Origin: Paralithodes platypus
Lineage: Eukaryota > Arthropoda > Malacostraca > Decapoda > Lithodidae
Reading direction: 5' to 3'
Assembly: GCA_032716605.1 (NCBI GenBank)
Contig: CM064480.1
Coordinates: 24,391,651-24,455,650 of the forward strand
Length of the DNA stretch: 64,000 nt
The notes below the pieces were generated by a model. The model saw only the letters and a program-made list of their open reading frames with translations. It had not been told where the DNA came from and ran no database searches. Positions within the stretch are counted from its first letter, which is position 1. The number at the start of each line of letters is the position of its first letter. Below are positions 20,351 to 30,782 of the stretch, piece after piece. A program made the translations under genes and the position numbers.

Positions 20351-20790
20351 ATTCCCAAGACTGGAGGGGGACATTCGCATCAATATCTAAAAACCTCCAA
20401 ACCCGCAAGGTATAGTCAAGAATTCGTATAACAGAATAGCTATTTTATTGTTTGCATACAATATAGAAAAATAAAAATATTAAAGTGTGAGCAGTGCATT
20501 GCTTCGAAGAAGACCTGCTCGAAAAAACAGGCTCTCTTACATGAGATACTGTTCGAAATCATGATAAGAGGAGCTAATACAAAACTCCCTATCACTCTTT
20601 TCAGATTTTACACTATTCATAGTTTATCATCTGGTAAAAATAACTGAGTCCCTTGACCAGTTTCAACACTCATCCAGCTATCCCGATGCCTCTCGGATAG
20701 CCAACCTTAACTTATACATAAAAACATAATCGGACTAGCTTTACATAGCTTGTTTCTAAACGTAACTTAGCTCTCTTACACCTTACTTAA
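20351..20790. other. Interior non-coding sequence of the 9.4-kb element
   Basis: AT-rich, no open frame and no recognised repeat before the TTAA of the next MITE. Confidence 0.45.
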
Positions 20791-21272
20791 CCCTTCTTTA
20801 GCGGCCTATGCGGTTTATTTATATGTACCGCCCAGCGGGGTGTTTTTAGCCAAAATAGGGCTGTTTACGTGATCATTTTCATGCCTAAATAAGACCCAGA
20901 ACGTAAAACAAGTATCTATCCCTGAAAGGGCATAAACAGAGCTTTCGAATGACACCATAACGATCCTTGTATGATGGATAGTTTTCTTGCAATAACCGTG
21001 CAACGCGAGTGCAAAAAGCATGTAATTCGGTACTTTCCCCATATAATTCAGTATGTAGCGAGTGAGAGAGGGAGGAGGGAGCTGAGATTCGTGTCAGTAG
21101 GTTCGCCGCGGTGGTCTGGAGCAGTCATACGCTCGCTAGTCTCCTGCCACCACTTGTCTCTCTCTCTCTCAGCAACATTACGTGCTGAAATTGCCACTCG
21201 ACCTATGTCGAGCGCCGCCACATAGTCCAGCTTTATTAAAAACGACTTATGTGGTGAGCCGCTTTTTAAGGG
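20791..21272. mobile_element. piggyBac-like MITE flanked by TTAA
   Basis: TTAA at 20787-20790 and 21273-21276 bracket 482 bp. Left terminus CCCTTCTTTAGCGGCCTATG; right terminus on the opposite strand CCCTTAAAAAGCGGCTCACC. No transposase coding potential. It lies inside the 9.4-kb element, so it inserted after it. Confidence 0.8.
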
Positions 21273-21276
21273 TTAA

Positions 21277-21799
21277 GGGAGCTCTTATATATTTATCTCT
21301 TAAAATAATTATGGATTCAATTTAACATAAAAACTAGGACTTCTAGCTCTTAACTACAAGTAATGCTCAGGCTTCTGCCCGGCGGAAGCAGCGCCTGGAC
21401 TTCTACCCGGCGTAGCAGTGTGATTCCGGCAAGGGGGGCTTTTACCTTAGGGTGTACTGGGATACCCTCATCCCCCTCCCCCCCCCTTTTCTTAGCCCAC
21501 TTATGGGCCAAACTATCACATAACCTAAACAGCCCAACTGCCGTGAAAAACCTACCCCAATAACAAAACTAGTGAAGAGCGAGTATCTCAAGAACGTTTC
21601 TACGAGAACAAAGAAGGATAACCTACTGCGAGGTCGTTCGGAAATGAACCGAAGCTAATATTACCAAGGTGGGGTAGAGTCCACTCTCTCTTCACTAAGA
21701 AAACCGCTCAGGTTGAAAACCTGAGAGTGGCTAAACAGATACAAAAGATAAAGTAGTTCGCTGAACTTCCAAATATGGATCAATTAGTACCGAAGGAAC
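21277..21799. other. Interior spacer of the 9.4-kb element
   Basis: GC-moderate sequence with a duplicated CTTCTRCCCGGCG phrase near 21373 and 21401 and a C homopolymer near 21478. No credible gene. Confidence 0.4.
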
Positions 21800-21803
21800 T
21801 TAA

Positions 21804-22284
21804 CCCTTCCTACCCGGTCTGCCTTACTTAAGGACAGCTCAAAAGAAGGGCCGCTACCCGGTATGCCTTACCTAAGGCAGCAGCTTAATAGCCTAATTAA
21901 GCTTGGTCTGAACGCCGTGCGTACGACGTATGTCAACAAACCAAAGCGTTCGTCACCGCACCTCCGAAAACAAGAAGGAGAAGACTCCTCAATGTTATTG
22001 TTCTGACGTCATGAAGAAATTAGTGTCTGAAAAGCCCCCATATTGGCAACATCTCTGCAATATTTGCTCCACTGAAATCGTCATCACAACTGAACCAGTT
22101 GACTTACAGAGCTCTACTCAACGCCAAAATACAGATTGAAAACCGCACTACGATTATAGATGAGTGGGAAAGTTCTAGCAGTGAAAATAAACATAAATAC
22201 GGTAGCCTAGGCCTACACGTTTTTCAGCCATTTCGCCCGGGTAGGGGCGACCGTCATTGGGTAAGACAGCCCGGGTAGGAAGGG
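21804..22284. mobile_element. piggyBac-like MITE flanked by TTAA
   Basis: TTAA at 21800-21803 and 22285-22288 bracket 481 bp. Left terminus CCCTTCCTACCCGGTCTGCC; right terminus on the opposite strand CCCTTCCTACCCGGGCTGTC: 18 of the first 20 positions match. A partial internal repeat of the left end (CTACCCGGTATGCCTTACC) lies near 21853. Non-coding. Confidence 0.85.
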
Positions 22285-22288
22285 TTAA

Positions 22289-24584
22289 TATTGTGTTTGT
22301 TAGAAAAAACACGGTAATACGCCGGAGGAGCTTACATGCCACTATGTACCGCAACTCGCCGGCCACTACATGCCGGGGGGGTGAGCTCCGCCGGCGTAAA
22401 CCAAACTTCAGACAGAAGTGTAGCCTACAAATTACATGTTATATACCGGACTCAAAAAAGGGCAAAACAATTTGAATTCTCGGGGCATGAGCAGCTCAGT
22501 AAGCTCGGGGCTGAAACAAACCTGACTGAAAAAACAATTACCCATTAGAGAACTGCGGTCTCCGCGTATGGTTTCTGTGGTCGCCGCCACTCTACTTCCC
22601 GAAAGGGATAGTTAATAGTCTGCCGGCTGTAGAACAAGAAATTTATGCCAGGAAAAAAGGGAAGGGCTGTGCTGACAAAATCCGCTCTTCCAGGAAGAAC
22701 GGATTTGATCTGAGACCGGTTCGTACCCTGCTAGGGGTTACCAGAGGCAACCAGTACGCCCTTCCTTGTACGACTACCTGTTAGTATGAAAAAACTGTAA
22801 CTGAGAAACTAATCCTTCAAGAGGGCCCTCCCGCCGAGTCCCTTTGATGGTGTCCTATGTGGGCCGAAGCCATGGAGCAAGCGGCGGAGATGAATAACCG
22901 TCCGTTTTTTTTGTTTTTTTTTTTTTTCTATATTCCAACTTACTTCCTCTCGGGCATAGGCTGAGAACCTTAACATTCACCGCTTTACAATGAACAGTGA
23001 AGCCCGTGAGGTCTTGTTCCAGTCTAGGGAGTGAGACATGTGAAGCACGTAGAGTACAACGAGCACCTGCCATCTTGCCTTCACATGAGGCACGGTGCTC
23101 ACTCATGGCCCGAAACGACCCCATCTCTGAAGCCACCTCGTTCCCGTGCTTCACTGTCTCACCCCCTACACTCGGACTCTCACACTTACACACACACAAC
23201 GCCACCTGTTGAGCACATAACTCACCACATGCTGGTCTATTCCACATACTGCGTGAGGGGGTGGGATGTGCGCAGGCACACGAACCCATACCCGAAACTG
23301 GCTAAGGGCTCAAAAATTCTGAGAGCTTAGTTTTGTAAATTGTTAAGTTTCGTAAAATCGACCGGCTCCTAAGCTACTCATGCTGCCGGTGACAGGAACA
23401 AAAAACCTCTTACCTACGTACGCACAAGCCGACTAGTCAGTCCTCCGGGGACACAAAAATTAAGGGAGGACTAAGACACAAGTCCCCTGCTAATGGAGTA
23501 TAACAAAGTCTTCTCGTCTTAGCCGAGAACAAAAACAAATGTTGTCCGATGAACTGTGAGATCCTGGCAAATCCTCCGCGGCGTTCTGGCCTGGAGTCCA
23601 CAGCAAACTGGCAGCGCAGATAATATAAACCACTTGGGGGAAAAAAAAAAACTTCCCTAGGGGTCTGACTTGCCCTTGTTGTGTTACGAGTAAACAAGTG
23701 AGCTTATTATTTTACTTAATTGGGAGAAAACATCATAGTTCTGACTTAGGTGAACCAGCAACTATCCGGCTCCCCGACCGGAGTAGTTAGTGTCCCCTTG
23801 ATATGCGCCCCCTAGCATAAATCAATGTATATCACCGGAGAGGTAGTAATGGCTAAGATCAGGGAAATTTCTTTGAGTGGCCCTAAATTACCAGTAACCC
23901 CCAATAGCTGATGGCCAGCCACCGGCGGACGTCTAGCTCTTCGTTTTTTGTTCGGGAATTCCCGACCCGTGTAAGGTTTCGAGTGGGGGTCTAACAAAAA
24001 TCCTTCTGGAGCGGTCTGATCTTTGGCACAAAACTGTCTGACGCGCTTCCTAGTGTTTCCGCATGGTGAACTTCCCGGTCAACCTCTATGGACGGTTTAC
24101 TTGTTTCATCCATGGTTGTCTGATCCGGCTCCGGAGAGTTCTTGTGATCAGCCTGGTCTGGTAATTGTCCGCCGGGACGCAGTCCGGACTTTTGAATCAG
24201 AGCAGAGATTCTAGGCGCGGCCCAAGTGCGGTAAACACAATTCCTCCTCGATACCTTGTGCCCCAGCCAGGCCGAAGGAGAGAGGCGGAGAAAACAGGAA
24301 TTTTAAGTGGGAAAACCGACCCCCACTAGGAAAAAAGAGTAGAGGATCTCTACTCTTTTTAGTTCGTTAAAGTTCAACGTCCGGCGATCGCCGGCCATCT
24401 AGTGCATGTAAAGTTAAAGAGTTATTTACTTGGGAGACCCTTTGCTCCCTTGAAGCATCATTCTTAAGTCTCTCTGTGTCTGTGGATTAACTGTAGTTGC
24501 CATCAGTACCGGAGAGAAAACAACTCTATAATAAACGTTCACCGGTAACCCCTGTACCATACCGAGTCTGAGTAGCTGCCTTGC
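22289..24584. other. Interior non-coding region downstream of the orphan gene
   Basis: About 2.3 kb with higher GC than the flanks. It has many short frames on both strands, none showing a protein family or sensible composition. It contains T homopolymers near 22905-22927 and a strong short hairpin at 24332-24360. It may be the 3' UTR or spacer of the minus-strand gene, since that gene ends at 24585. Confidence 0.4.
24332..24360 (-). other. 13-bp perfect hairpin downstream of the orphan gene
   Basis: AAAAAGAGTAGAG, a three-base loop GAT, then the exact reverse complement CTCTACTCTTTTT. It lies about 225 bp past the orphan gene's stop on the minus strand. It could form a stable RNA hairpin in either transcript; function is unknown. 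Confidence 0.6.
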
Positions 24585-27560
24585 TCAGACTGCCTCAAAT
24601 AAGGCTGTCCGGATGTCTAATAAGCATTGTGCCGGATGCGGTAGAAGATTTTGCTGAAAAGCTTTGACTATCTCGGCCCTTTGCCTTGGTGGATCGGGGA
24701 TTGGTTTAGCAATGGCCTGAGCCGTATCCCTGGTGAGGAGAAAACTAATAAATTTCTGGTGGGTGTTATCTCTGACTAGGAATTCCCTCTGGAGTTCAAT
24801 AGGATCTGGGACGATAAAAGGGAGCAGAAAATCTTTGGCCTCGAATTGGGGAGCAATGAGAAATTCAAAAATAGCCCTGGGAACTCCGCCGGGCTGTTGC
24901 TTTAGCCAGTCAAACTCAGTATGCTGCGGTGGGGGAACCGGTAACGAGGCATTGGACGTCACATCAATAGCAAATTGTTGGACCTCCTGATCCCATGTCA
25001 CCCAAGGTCCATGTCCCACCTCACCCAGATGTAATTCCCTTCGGTCTTGATGAGGATTACAACGATGAAAAGTTAAGCTAGGCTCGTCGTACTTTATAGA
25101 ATGGCACCCATTGATGCCACAGCGTTGAGAGCAATCAGGGTAAACCGGGACATCTGGGGGAGGAGGGGAAGGACTAGGGTCATCCGGCAGAAAAGGGGTC
25201 AACTGACCAGGGTTGTACACAAAGTATCGAAAGTTAGCCGGGTTTGGCACTGCCTGAACCTGCACTTCTAACACTTTTCCTTGTGCGTCTTTTGCCCTGA
25301 AGACCTTTTTCCTATTCACTTCTATAGACCATTCTTTTGGCACCGGAACCTCCCCCTGTGTTGACTTGTGCCCCTCTCTTCTAGTTGTTGTTGTTGCTGT
25401 TCCTCAGGCTGTCTGGCCGAGCAGCCCCAAGGTCCCGAGCAAGGCCAAGGCCATAACCGAGCGCCCCCACAGAACCCTCCCAGCTTACCACTAATAATGC
25501 CCAGGTGACCGAAGCCACTCAAAGGCGGGGAGCTGAGGAGGGTGCGGAAACGCCCGGGAAACAAAAGCCCCACCCAAGGCCCTGTGCCCCTCAGCAATTA
25601 TAAAGGGAAAGTTGAGGGGCAAAGGAAAAATGTGACACTTTGGCTCCCAATCTGCAAGGGTTGGCAGTAGGGAGGTCAATCCACGGAAAAGACGCCGTCA
25701 CTTGAGATCTAGAATATATATAAGTAAAAGGAACAGTCAGAGTAAGCTGTGGGTATGGCAGAGAATGCTCAACTCTCATTCTGATAGACCAGCCCATCAC
25801 CACCTCTCTTCTAGTTAACGCAGTTACTGGGAGCCACAACCTACCTGGCTCTTTCTGAGTCCGAGGTTGGTCCTCTGATTTTGACCGAGATTTTTTAGGT
25901 TGAGAAACTGACTGAAAGTCCATGGGTTCCTCGAGATCCGGCGGAAGAGCTGCCGGATATCGAGGCGCCCTATCAACTTTAGGGGATTTAGTCTTATGTT
26001 GTAGGTAAGAATTTACGTTATGTCCCGCACTATTGACATGAGTTAGCGGGCCAGAACTAGTCTCCTTCCTTCCCACGGAAGACACATTAGTGCCAGATAC
26101 CCGCTTGTCAGTTAGCAAGGAACTACTAGACCCTTCCCCTTGAAAAAGAGACTCATCCACCCGCCGGGAGTGAACCTGGCTGTCGGCCGGTAAGTCTTGC
26201 CCATGCCTAACGGCATTGGGGAGAGATAAGTTTGATGTTGTCGGGGCCCTGATGATATCAGGGTCCGCAATTACATTAATTTTGGCTGGTAACAAAGGGC
26301 GGATGGAAACTTGTTCTGGCCACGTCCCTGTCGCAGGGGGAACTGAGTTAAGAAGCAAAACTTCGTTATCCCTAGAGGAGGTGGGCCCAGAGTCCACCGG
26401 CGGAGGTACCGCAGCCTCCGTCGGGGCTTCCTGATGTCTTTTCGAAATGGCACATTGTTGTAACACCCTATGCAACAGATCGTCTATTTGTTTTGATGTA
26501 AAGCACTGAGGTTTCGGCCGTTTCATAGACTTTGAACCTTTCTCCTCTAATTGATGTTCATCTACTTGTACTAGGGGACTTGACTTTGCTAGTACCCTAT
26601 CACCACTAGGTTTAATCGTTGAGAGGGGACCTTTCGCCGGCGACTCTTTTACTTGCCCCCCCCCCCCGGCGATTTACTGGTCTCCCTAGAGGGTTGTAGA
26701 CTCGTGTCCCTTGGAACTGATTTCATAGGAGTTGCCTGTACGGACTGTCCCGTCGAAGGAGGGTCTACTCTGGGGTCAGACCCTTTTGAAGTGACCGCCT
26801 CCGGCCTAGTAAGAGACCTTGATACCCCTGCGTCTGTGTCTCCCGACTTCTGCGCTTGAGCCATAAGACTTGTAACACTACTAAGGCCTTGGGCCTCCGG
26901 CGTTTGAGATATATCTAGACCCATTCTGGACTCCGGTAGATAACCCTTAATCAGCACGAGTTTAGAGCCCTGGAGCCTAACTTTCACATTCTTCCTAATC
27001 CTCATTGCAGAATGAGGTCGCTCGGCATCCGTTTAGAAAAGACCGGGGAAACCCCCCGGCGTTTCCGAAGTGGAAGTCGAGGCAACCGGCTGCGCATCAG
27101 ATTGATAAAACTGGGAGCTAGAGCTAAAGTGACCTATTACATCTCTCAGTAAGCCTTGGGCTAGATAGCTTGCGTGTCTTGTCTGGCAAGAACTCCAAGC
27201 TGGACGCCCTCTGCCGAAGTCCCTCGGATGTTTCCGGCTGGGTTGACGGCACACACTCCGGTGACTCTAAGTGAATCCTCTTGGCGTGGGGAGGGGAGGG
27301 GAGCTCTGTTCAGAGGTTATAGAAGATTGGGGTGAAACAAAGTTCGTGTTTGGTACTGGGAGGACCTGTGCCTGAGGGACTGAGGTGTCGTCGAATGAAT
27401 AAAGATGAACTAGCCTCAATAGTTCAGCATTATCGCAAAACAATTCTACGTTTGCTACCCGTGAAGCGTACGCGGCAAATTTTTTCTTAACTTCTATTAG
27501 AGTTAATAAACACGACATGCCTTGGCTTGCTAGCCATTCCTCAAACAGGTCAGAGCACAC
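24585..27560 (-). pseudogene. Unrecognised orphan gene of the 9.4-kb element, decayed
   Basis: Minus-strand coding pieces read in order: 27560-27267 ('CSDLFEEWLASQGMSC', 'VKKKFAAYASRVANVELF'), 27254-27033 ('SYLAQGLLRDVIGHFSSSSQ'), 27005-26649 ('IRKNVKVRLQGSKLVLIKGY'), 26526-25817 and 25372-24585. The first three share one frame, separated by in-frame stops. A frameshift falls in the C run at 26656-26668. A SINE interrupts 25387-25802; without it the frame reads through as 'LTRREGHKSTQGEVPVPKEW'. The C-terminal ~260 residues contain 'CSQRCGINGCHSIKY', 'LHLGEVGHGPWVTWDQEVQ', 'GGVPRAIFEFLIAPQFEAKD' and 'HQKFISFLLTRDTAQAI'. The middle is Ser/Pro/Lys-rich and probably disordered. I recognise no transposase, polymerase or protease motif. 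The function is unknown. Confidence 0.6.
25387..25802 (-). mobile_element. SINE-like element with (AAC)n tail, copy 2, inside the orphan gene
   Basis: Same family as 11927-12322, opposite orientation. It is flanked by CCTCTCTTCTAGTT at 25373-25386 and 25803-25816 (14-bp target-site duplication). Its tail reads GTTGTTGTTG on the plus strand. Its insertion split the orphan gene after the codons for 'TALTRRE'. Its sequence differs from copy 1 by scattered substitutions and small indels. Confidence 0.85.
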
Positions 27561-27789
27561 CGGACATTTCCGTGAGGTCCATAAAAATTAGGATCTGTCC
27601 AAACACTTGACACATCGAATACACAGCCTGTGCGCCGCTACTGGTACCAAGAGGCACGTAGGCGTCGAACAAGTTGAGAACCGAGGCATTGTCGCCCTCT
27701 CCCCTCCCCGGCGGGAATGCTTTTCTCCTTAGCTGCCCGGAATGTGGAAGGGGTCTGGAAATAGAAAATTTCCAGGAATCAATGCTCAT
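27550..27789 (-). pseudogene. Possible N-terminal piece of the orphan gene
   Basis: A minus-strand frame of 79 residues with 'ASVLNLFDAYVPLGTSSGAQ' and 'YSMCQVFGQILIFMDL' overlaps the start of the 27560 piece in another frame. Composition looks protein-like and it could be upstream exon or frameshifted coding. In the downstream frame the junction reads 'KCPVCSDLFEEW', a CxxC pair, which argues for an alternative upstream reading. Undecided. Confidence 0.3.
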
Positions 27790-28965
27790 AAGGATAACCC
27801 AAGAGGTTTTAACATCCTATTCCTCCCGGCGTCGGGAAAACATTAGGCAACTGCCTCCAATCTTTTCCCGACTCCTAAGAGGTAGTGAAAACCTGCCACC
27901 ACGCCCTTTTCAATCGTTGGTAGGAGTTTCACATCAGCCTGCCTACCTGTGACATGGGTCAGAGGTTAAGGAACCATGAACTCAGCGGATATCTGCGTGC
28001 TATAACTTACAATCGCTAGCAGCCGTTGGTCTGCTTAAACACTGAGCCGGCGGCGGACGGGGTAAACTGGTAAGTAAAAAGGCGAGCCGATACCGTATTA
28101 TAACGGATACGTCTCCATCCGCCGGCCCTGCAAGACCGCCGGAAGGAGGTGTAGTGGCACACTACCAAAAAACATAGAATAAACACAGGGGTAAGGGAAA
28201 ACCGAAACCGCACGCCGGCACAGCGGCAACCGACCTTAGGCCGCAGAACCAAGGACCGGCGGGTCCCCAAAGAGGAAAACACTCAGGCAGGGGCACCAGA
28301 CTGAGAGAAAACCCACCACAAAAAACCCTGCAGCAAGGACGTCTCCTTGAACTCCCGGAAAGTGCGCAACACTAACACCCAGGGAGCACAAGAAAAGGGA
28401 GCACAACAAAATATCATATAAAGATAAAGTACACCCCTAACGAGTAGAACCTAATGAGGCTTATCACGAGGTAACACACCCTTCAAGTAGGACGAACTTA
28501 CCCTGAAGACAACCCCGGACAGCATGAAGCAGGTGAAGCCCCCGAAAGGGGCCTCCGAGCAGGCTCGAACGCCAGAAGATTCCACATCACGTGTGACAAT
28601 CCTTAGACTGGTGCGTCTGCTAAAATGAAAAAAGAAAAAGGCCCCTAGGCCATAAACACAGGACTGAAGAACAGCTCGTGAAAAACAAAAAGCCTCCTAA
28701 CTAAGGAATAGCAAAAACTAAGGAGTGCAGAACCAATGAAAAGCACATGTGGCGTCGGTCCTGAACACAACACGTTAGTGCCTGAATAGTACCCTAATTT
28801 AACACTTCCTGCGTGCAACAATGTGATAACCCGTGCTAGCTAATCTAAACCTTGTTCACTACAACTCAGATATATATAAATGAGTAAGGACTCACGAGAA
28901 TTGAGTGAACGTCGAATGAAGCAGAGCGCGGGGCACACAACCTATCCCGTTGCCCGCGAGGAAGA
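27790..28965. other. Interior region upstream of the orphan gene
   Basis: No convincing frame. This is where a promoter or 5' UTR for the minus-strand gene would lie. GC-rich around 28040-28300 with repeated CCGGCGG phrases, then A-rich. No core promoter was identified with confidence. Confidence 0.35.
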
Positions 28966-29272
28966 GAAGGACGAATGGTGCGCTTGGCGAGGAGTGGCAA
29001 GAAGCCACAACGCAAGAAATCCACCGAAGTTGGAAGCGTGTTATAACCTTGATTAAGTAATTTAATCTTTTCCTTTTATCTTCTCTTATTTTTTAAGAGT
29101 TTTTTCGTAGTGGGTACCCAATCTATGACGATACCATAAGAGAAGTAGCGTTGCACTTATGATGAATGACTGTTCTTCCTCGCGGCGGTTGATTAAAACG
29201 ACTGACGTGGGTGTTGAATGGAGACTATTATACTAATAGGCAACATCGTCAATGATGGAGGGGTCACTATTA
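28966..29272 (-). repeat. Right terminal inverted repeat of the 9.4-kb element
   Basis: Inverted partner of 19874-20168; the outermost 35 bp also match 20314-20350. It ends at AATAGTGACCCCTCC (minus-strand reading) next to the Tigger-like insertion at 29282. Confidence 0.8.
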
Positions 29273-29281
29273 AATACTGTA

Positions 29282-30162
29282 CAGTGGAATCTCGTATCTA
29301 ACGAATAATAGGTGCCGAAAAAATCGCGTTAGATCCAGATTCGTTAGATATGAATACATAAACTAATGGGAAAAATGGTAATTGGTGCCAAAATTTATAC
29401 CGAGTCCCCATTTTCACTATTTTTACCCTTCCGAGTGCTATTGATGCTTCCCCCATCCTTGAACTTACGTTCTATCCACCTTTCAAGGTAGAACTCCATC
29501 TTGGTAACGAGGCGGGTAGACGAAGAATAGTTCGTTAGCACCCTTTGAGATGCATTAGCATTGCCACTAAAACACGTCTTTGCAACAGCTAGGCTGGCTT
29601 TAATTTCAGTTTTCTGTCTCTTAAAGTTACGCACTGTCCCCTCGGGAAACCCAGTTATTTTCACTATCTCAGTTCTTTAGGCCTTGTCAATTAGTTCAAT
29701 CACTTTCGCTTTATCCTCAGCCGTATATTTATTCAGTTTTTTTCCAACACGCGTAGCCCTCTTCACTGGAACTTTTGTCTTCCTTTCATGCATGTTTCCA
29801 TTCTCACCACTCCCTTCTCCAGTATCTGAGGCTTGGGTTGACATCATGAAAGGCGTAACACACCACTAACTTCGGAAGGTTGAACAAAATGTTGGAGCGA
29901 GACGAGCACAACTTTAAAACAGGTCAACTATGGCGCCGCGCAAACTGGACTGACCTGAACAGTGGCGGGGAGGGAGGGACGCTAGGTAGCGTTTAACGCA
30001 TCAGCAATTGGCGGGAAATTTGTAAATTCGATACCGGGCACCCAGAATAATTGCCGTTAGATATGGATTTTGGTTCGTTAGATTGAGATCGGGTAGAGCT
30101 CCAATAGGGTCGTTAGATGCAAATTCGTTAGATCAAAATGCGTTAGATGCGAGATTCCACTG
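29282..30162 (-). mobile_element. Tigger/pogo-like transposon remnant
   Basis: Terminal repeats CAGTGGAATCTCGTATCTAA (left) and CAGTGGAATCTCGCATCTAA (right, opposite strand) with TA on both sides (29280-29281, 30163-30164). Sub-terminal GTTAGAT motifs are repeated. It encodes only the N-terminal DNA-binding half of the transposase on the minus strand, so it is a deletion derivative that would need a transposase from elsewhere. Confidence 0.85.
29395..29847 (-). pseudogene. CENP-B/Tigger-type transposase N-terminal domain fragment
   Basis: From MM at 29847 the frame encodes 'KVPVKRATRVGKKLNKYTAE', 'DKAKVIELIDKA', an in-frame TAA at 29677-29679, then 'EIVKITGFPEGTVRNFKRQK'. The 'K.K..EL......A...TGFP..TV.N' pattern matches the first helix-turn-helix (CENP-B N) of Tigger transposases. 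After 'NYSSSTRLVTKMEFYLERWI', which starts a CENP-B/HTH-like second half, the frame ends at 29395 without the DDE catalytic domain. Confidence 0.7.
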
Positions 30163-30164
30163 TA

Positions 30165-30577
30165 TACATATTATGAGGAGAATATGTATATATACATATT
30201 ATGAGAAGATTACTTACCACACAGACTTTATTTTAAATCACTGTCATATTTACCCTAGCCTAACATCGTCTAGGCTATTTTAACTGCTTTCGTCCGACCG
30301 GTCTTTGCTCTGTGATTTGAGCATGAATTTCCTTCATTACTACCACCAGGCCCACCATCACTATCACCAGATGTACTAGAGGTTATAATAAATGCGAGAG
30401 ATACGAGGTTCAGGCACAAAAAAACTTGCAAACAGCTGGTTTTTCAACATAGAAACGAGTGGACTGAGCTAGTGATGACGTCGTACAAAAATGGCGGCAT
30501 CTTGCGCAATGACGATCGGATCTCGGATTTCGTCTCTAAGCGGCAAACACCTTGACAGTGGCAGATTCTTTAGTTCA

Positions 30578-30608
<31 letters not shown>

Positions 30609-30780
30609 TAGTTTTATGTCAATTTTTTTCATTATTTTTGCTTTTTTTCGGGTTTTGACTGGAACATTTGTGTGCCAAGATGGAAGCTTTTTGAGCGAAA
30701 ATGGAAATTGGGAATATTTGGTGTCTACAACGAAGATTGAAACAACGAAGACTGATGTGGCGAAGATGGGGGCTCCACTG
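30165..30780 (+). mobile_element. Tigger/pogo-like element, right part of the split copy
   Basis: Continues the element broken at 19814: CATATTATGAGGAGAATATG, the block CCTAGCCTAACATCGTCTAGG, the block with CATGAATTTCCTTCATT, GACGTCGTACAAAAATGGCGG, then terminal GATGGGGGCTCCACTG before TA at 30781. The inverted copy at 37923-38940 has all these in one piece. A T homopolymer occupies about 30578-30600. Confidence 0.75.
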
Positions 30781-30782
30781 TA

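Larger units (their letters stand above)
19815..29276. mobile_element. ~9.4-kb element with ~0.3-kb inverted terminal repeats, class unknown
   Basis: The left end (19874-20168) and right end (28966-29256) are inverted copies of each other, about 90% alike by eye. They share CATTGACGATGTTGCCTATT, CATCATAAGTGCAACGCTAC, TTGGGTACCCACTACG and TATAACACGCTTCC. The interior holds two piggyBac-like MITEs, a decayed orphan gene on the minus strand and a SINE in that gene. The whole block splits a Tigger-like element whose flanks are at 19814 and 30165, so it is an insertion. The exact termini and target duplication are unclear because the left end has an extra foldback (19815-20310) and the right end abuts another Tigger-like insertion. 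No known transposase was recognised. Confidence 0.6.

Noticed and set aside
22855..23330. Frames of 99-144 residues on both strands around 23 kb
   Set aside because: Composition is low-complexity Cys/His/Thr or Lys rich, both strands are equally open, and no family or flanking signal supports them.
28016..28282. A minus-strand frame with a hydrophobic stretch as a membrane protein
   Set aside because: A single short hydrophobic run in GC-rich sequence without conservation evidence; not enough to call a gene.
19815..29276. An integrated DNA virus (for example nimavirus-like) or a Polinton/Maverick
   Set aside because: No DNA polymerase, packaging ATPase, integrase, capsid or protease motif was visible, and the terminal repeats and single gene do not fit those layouts.
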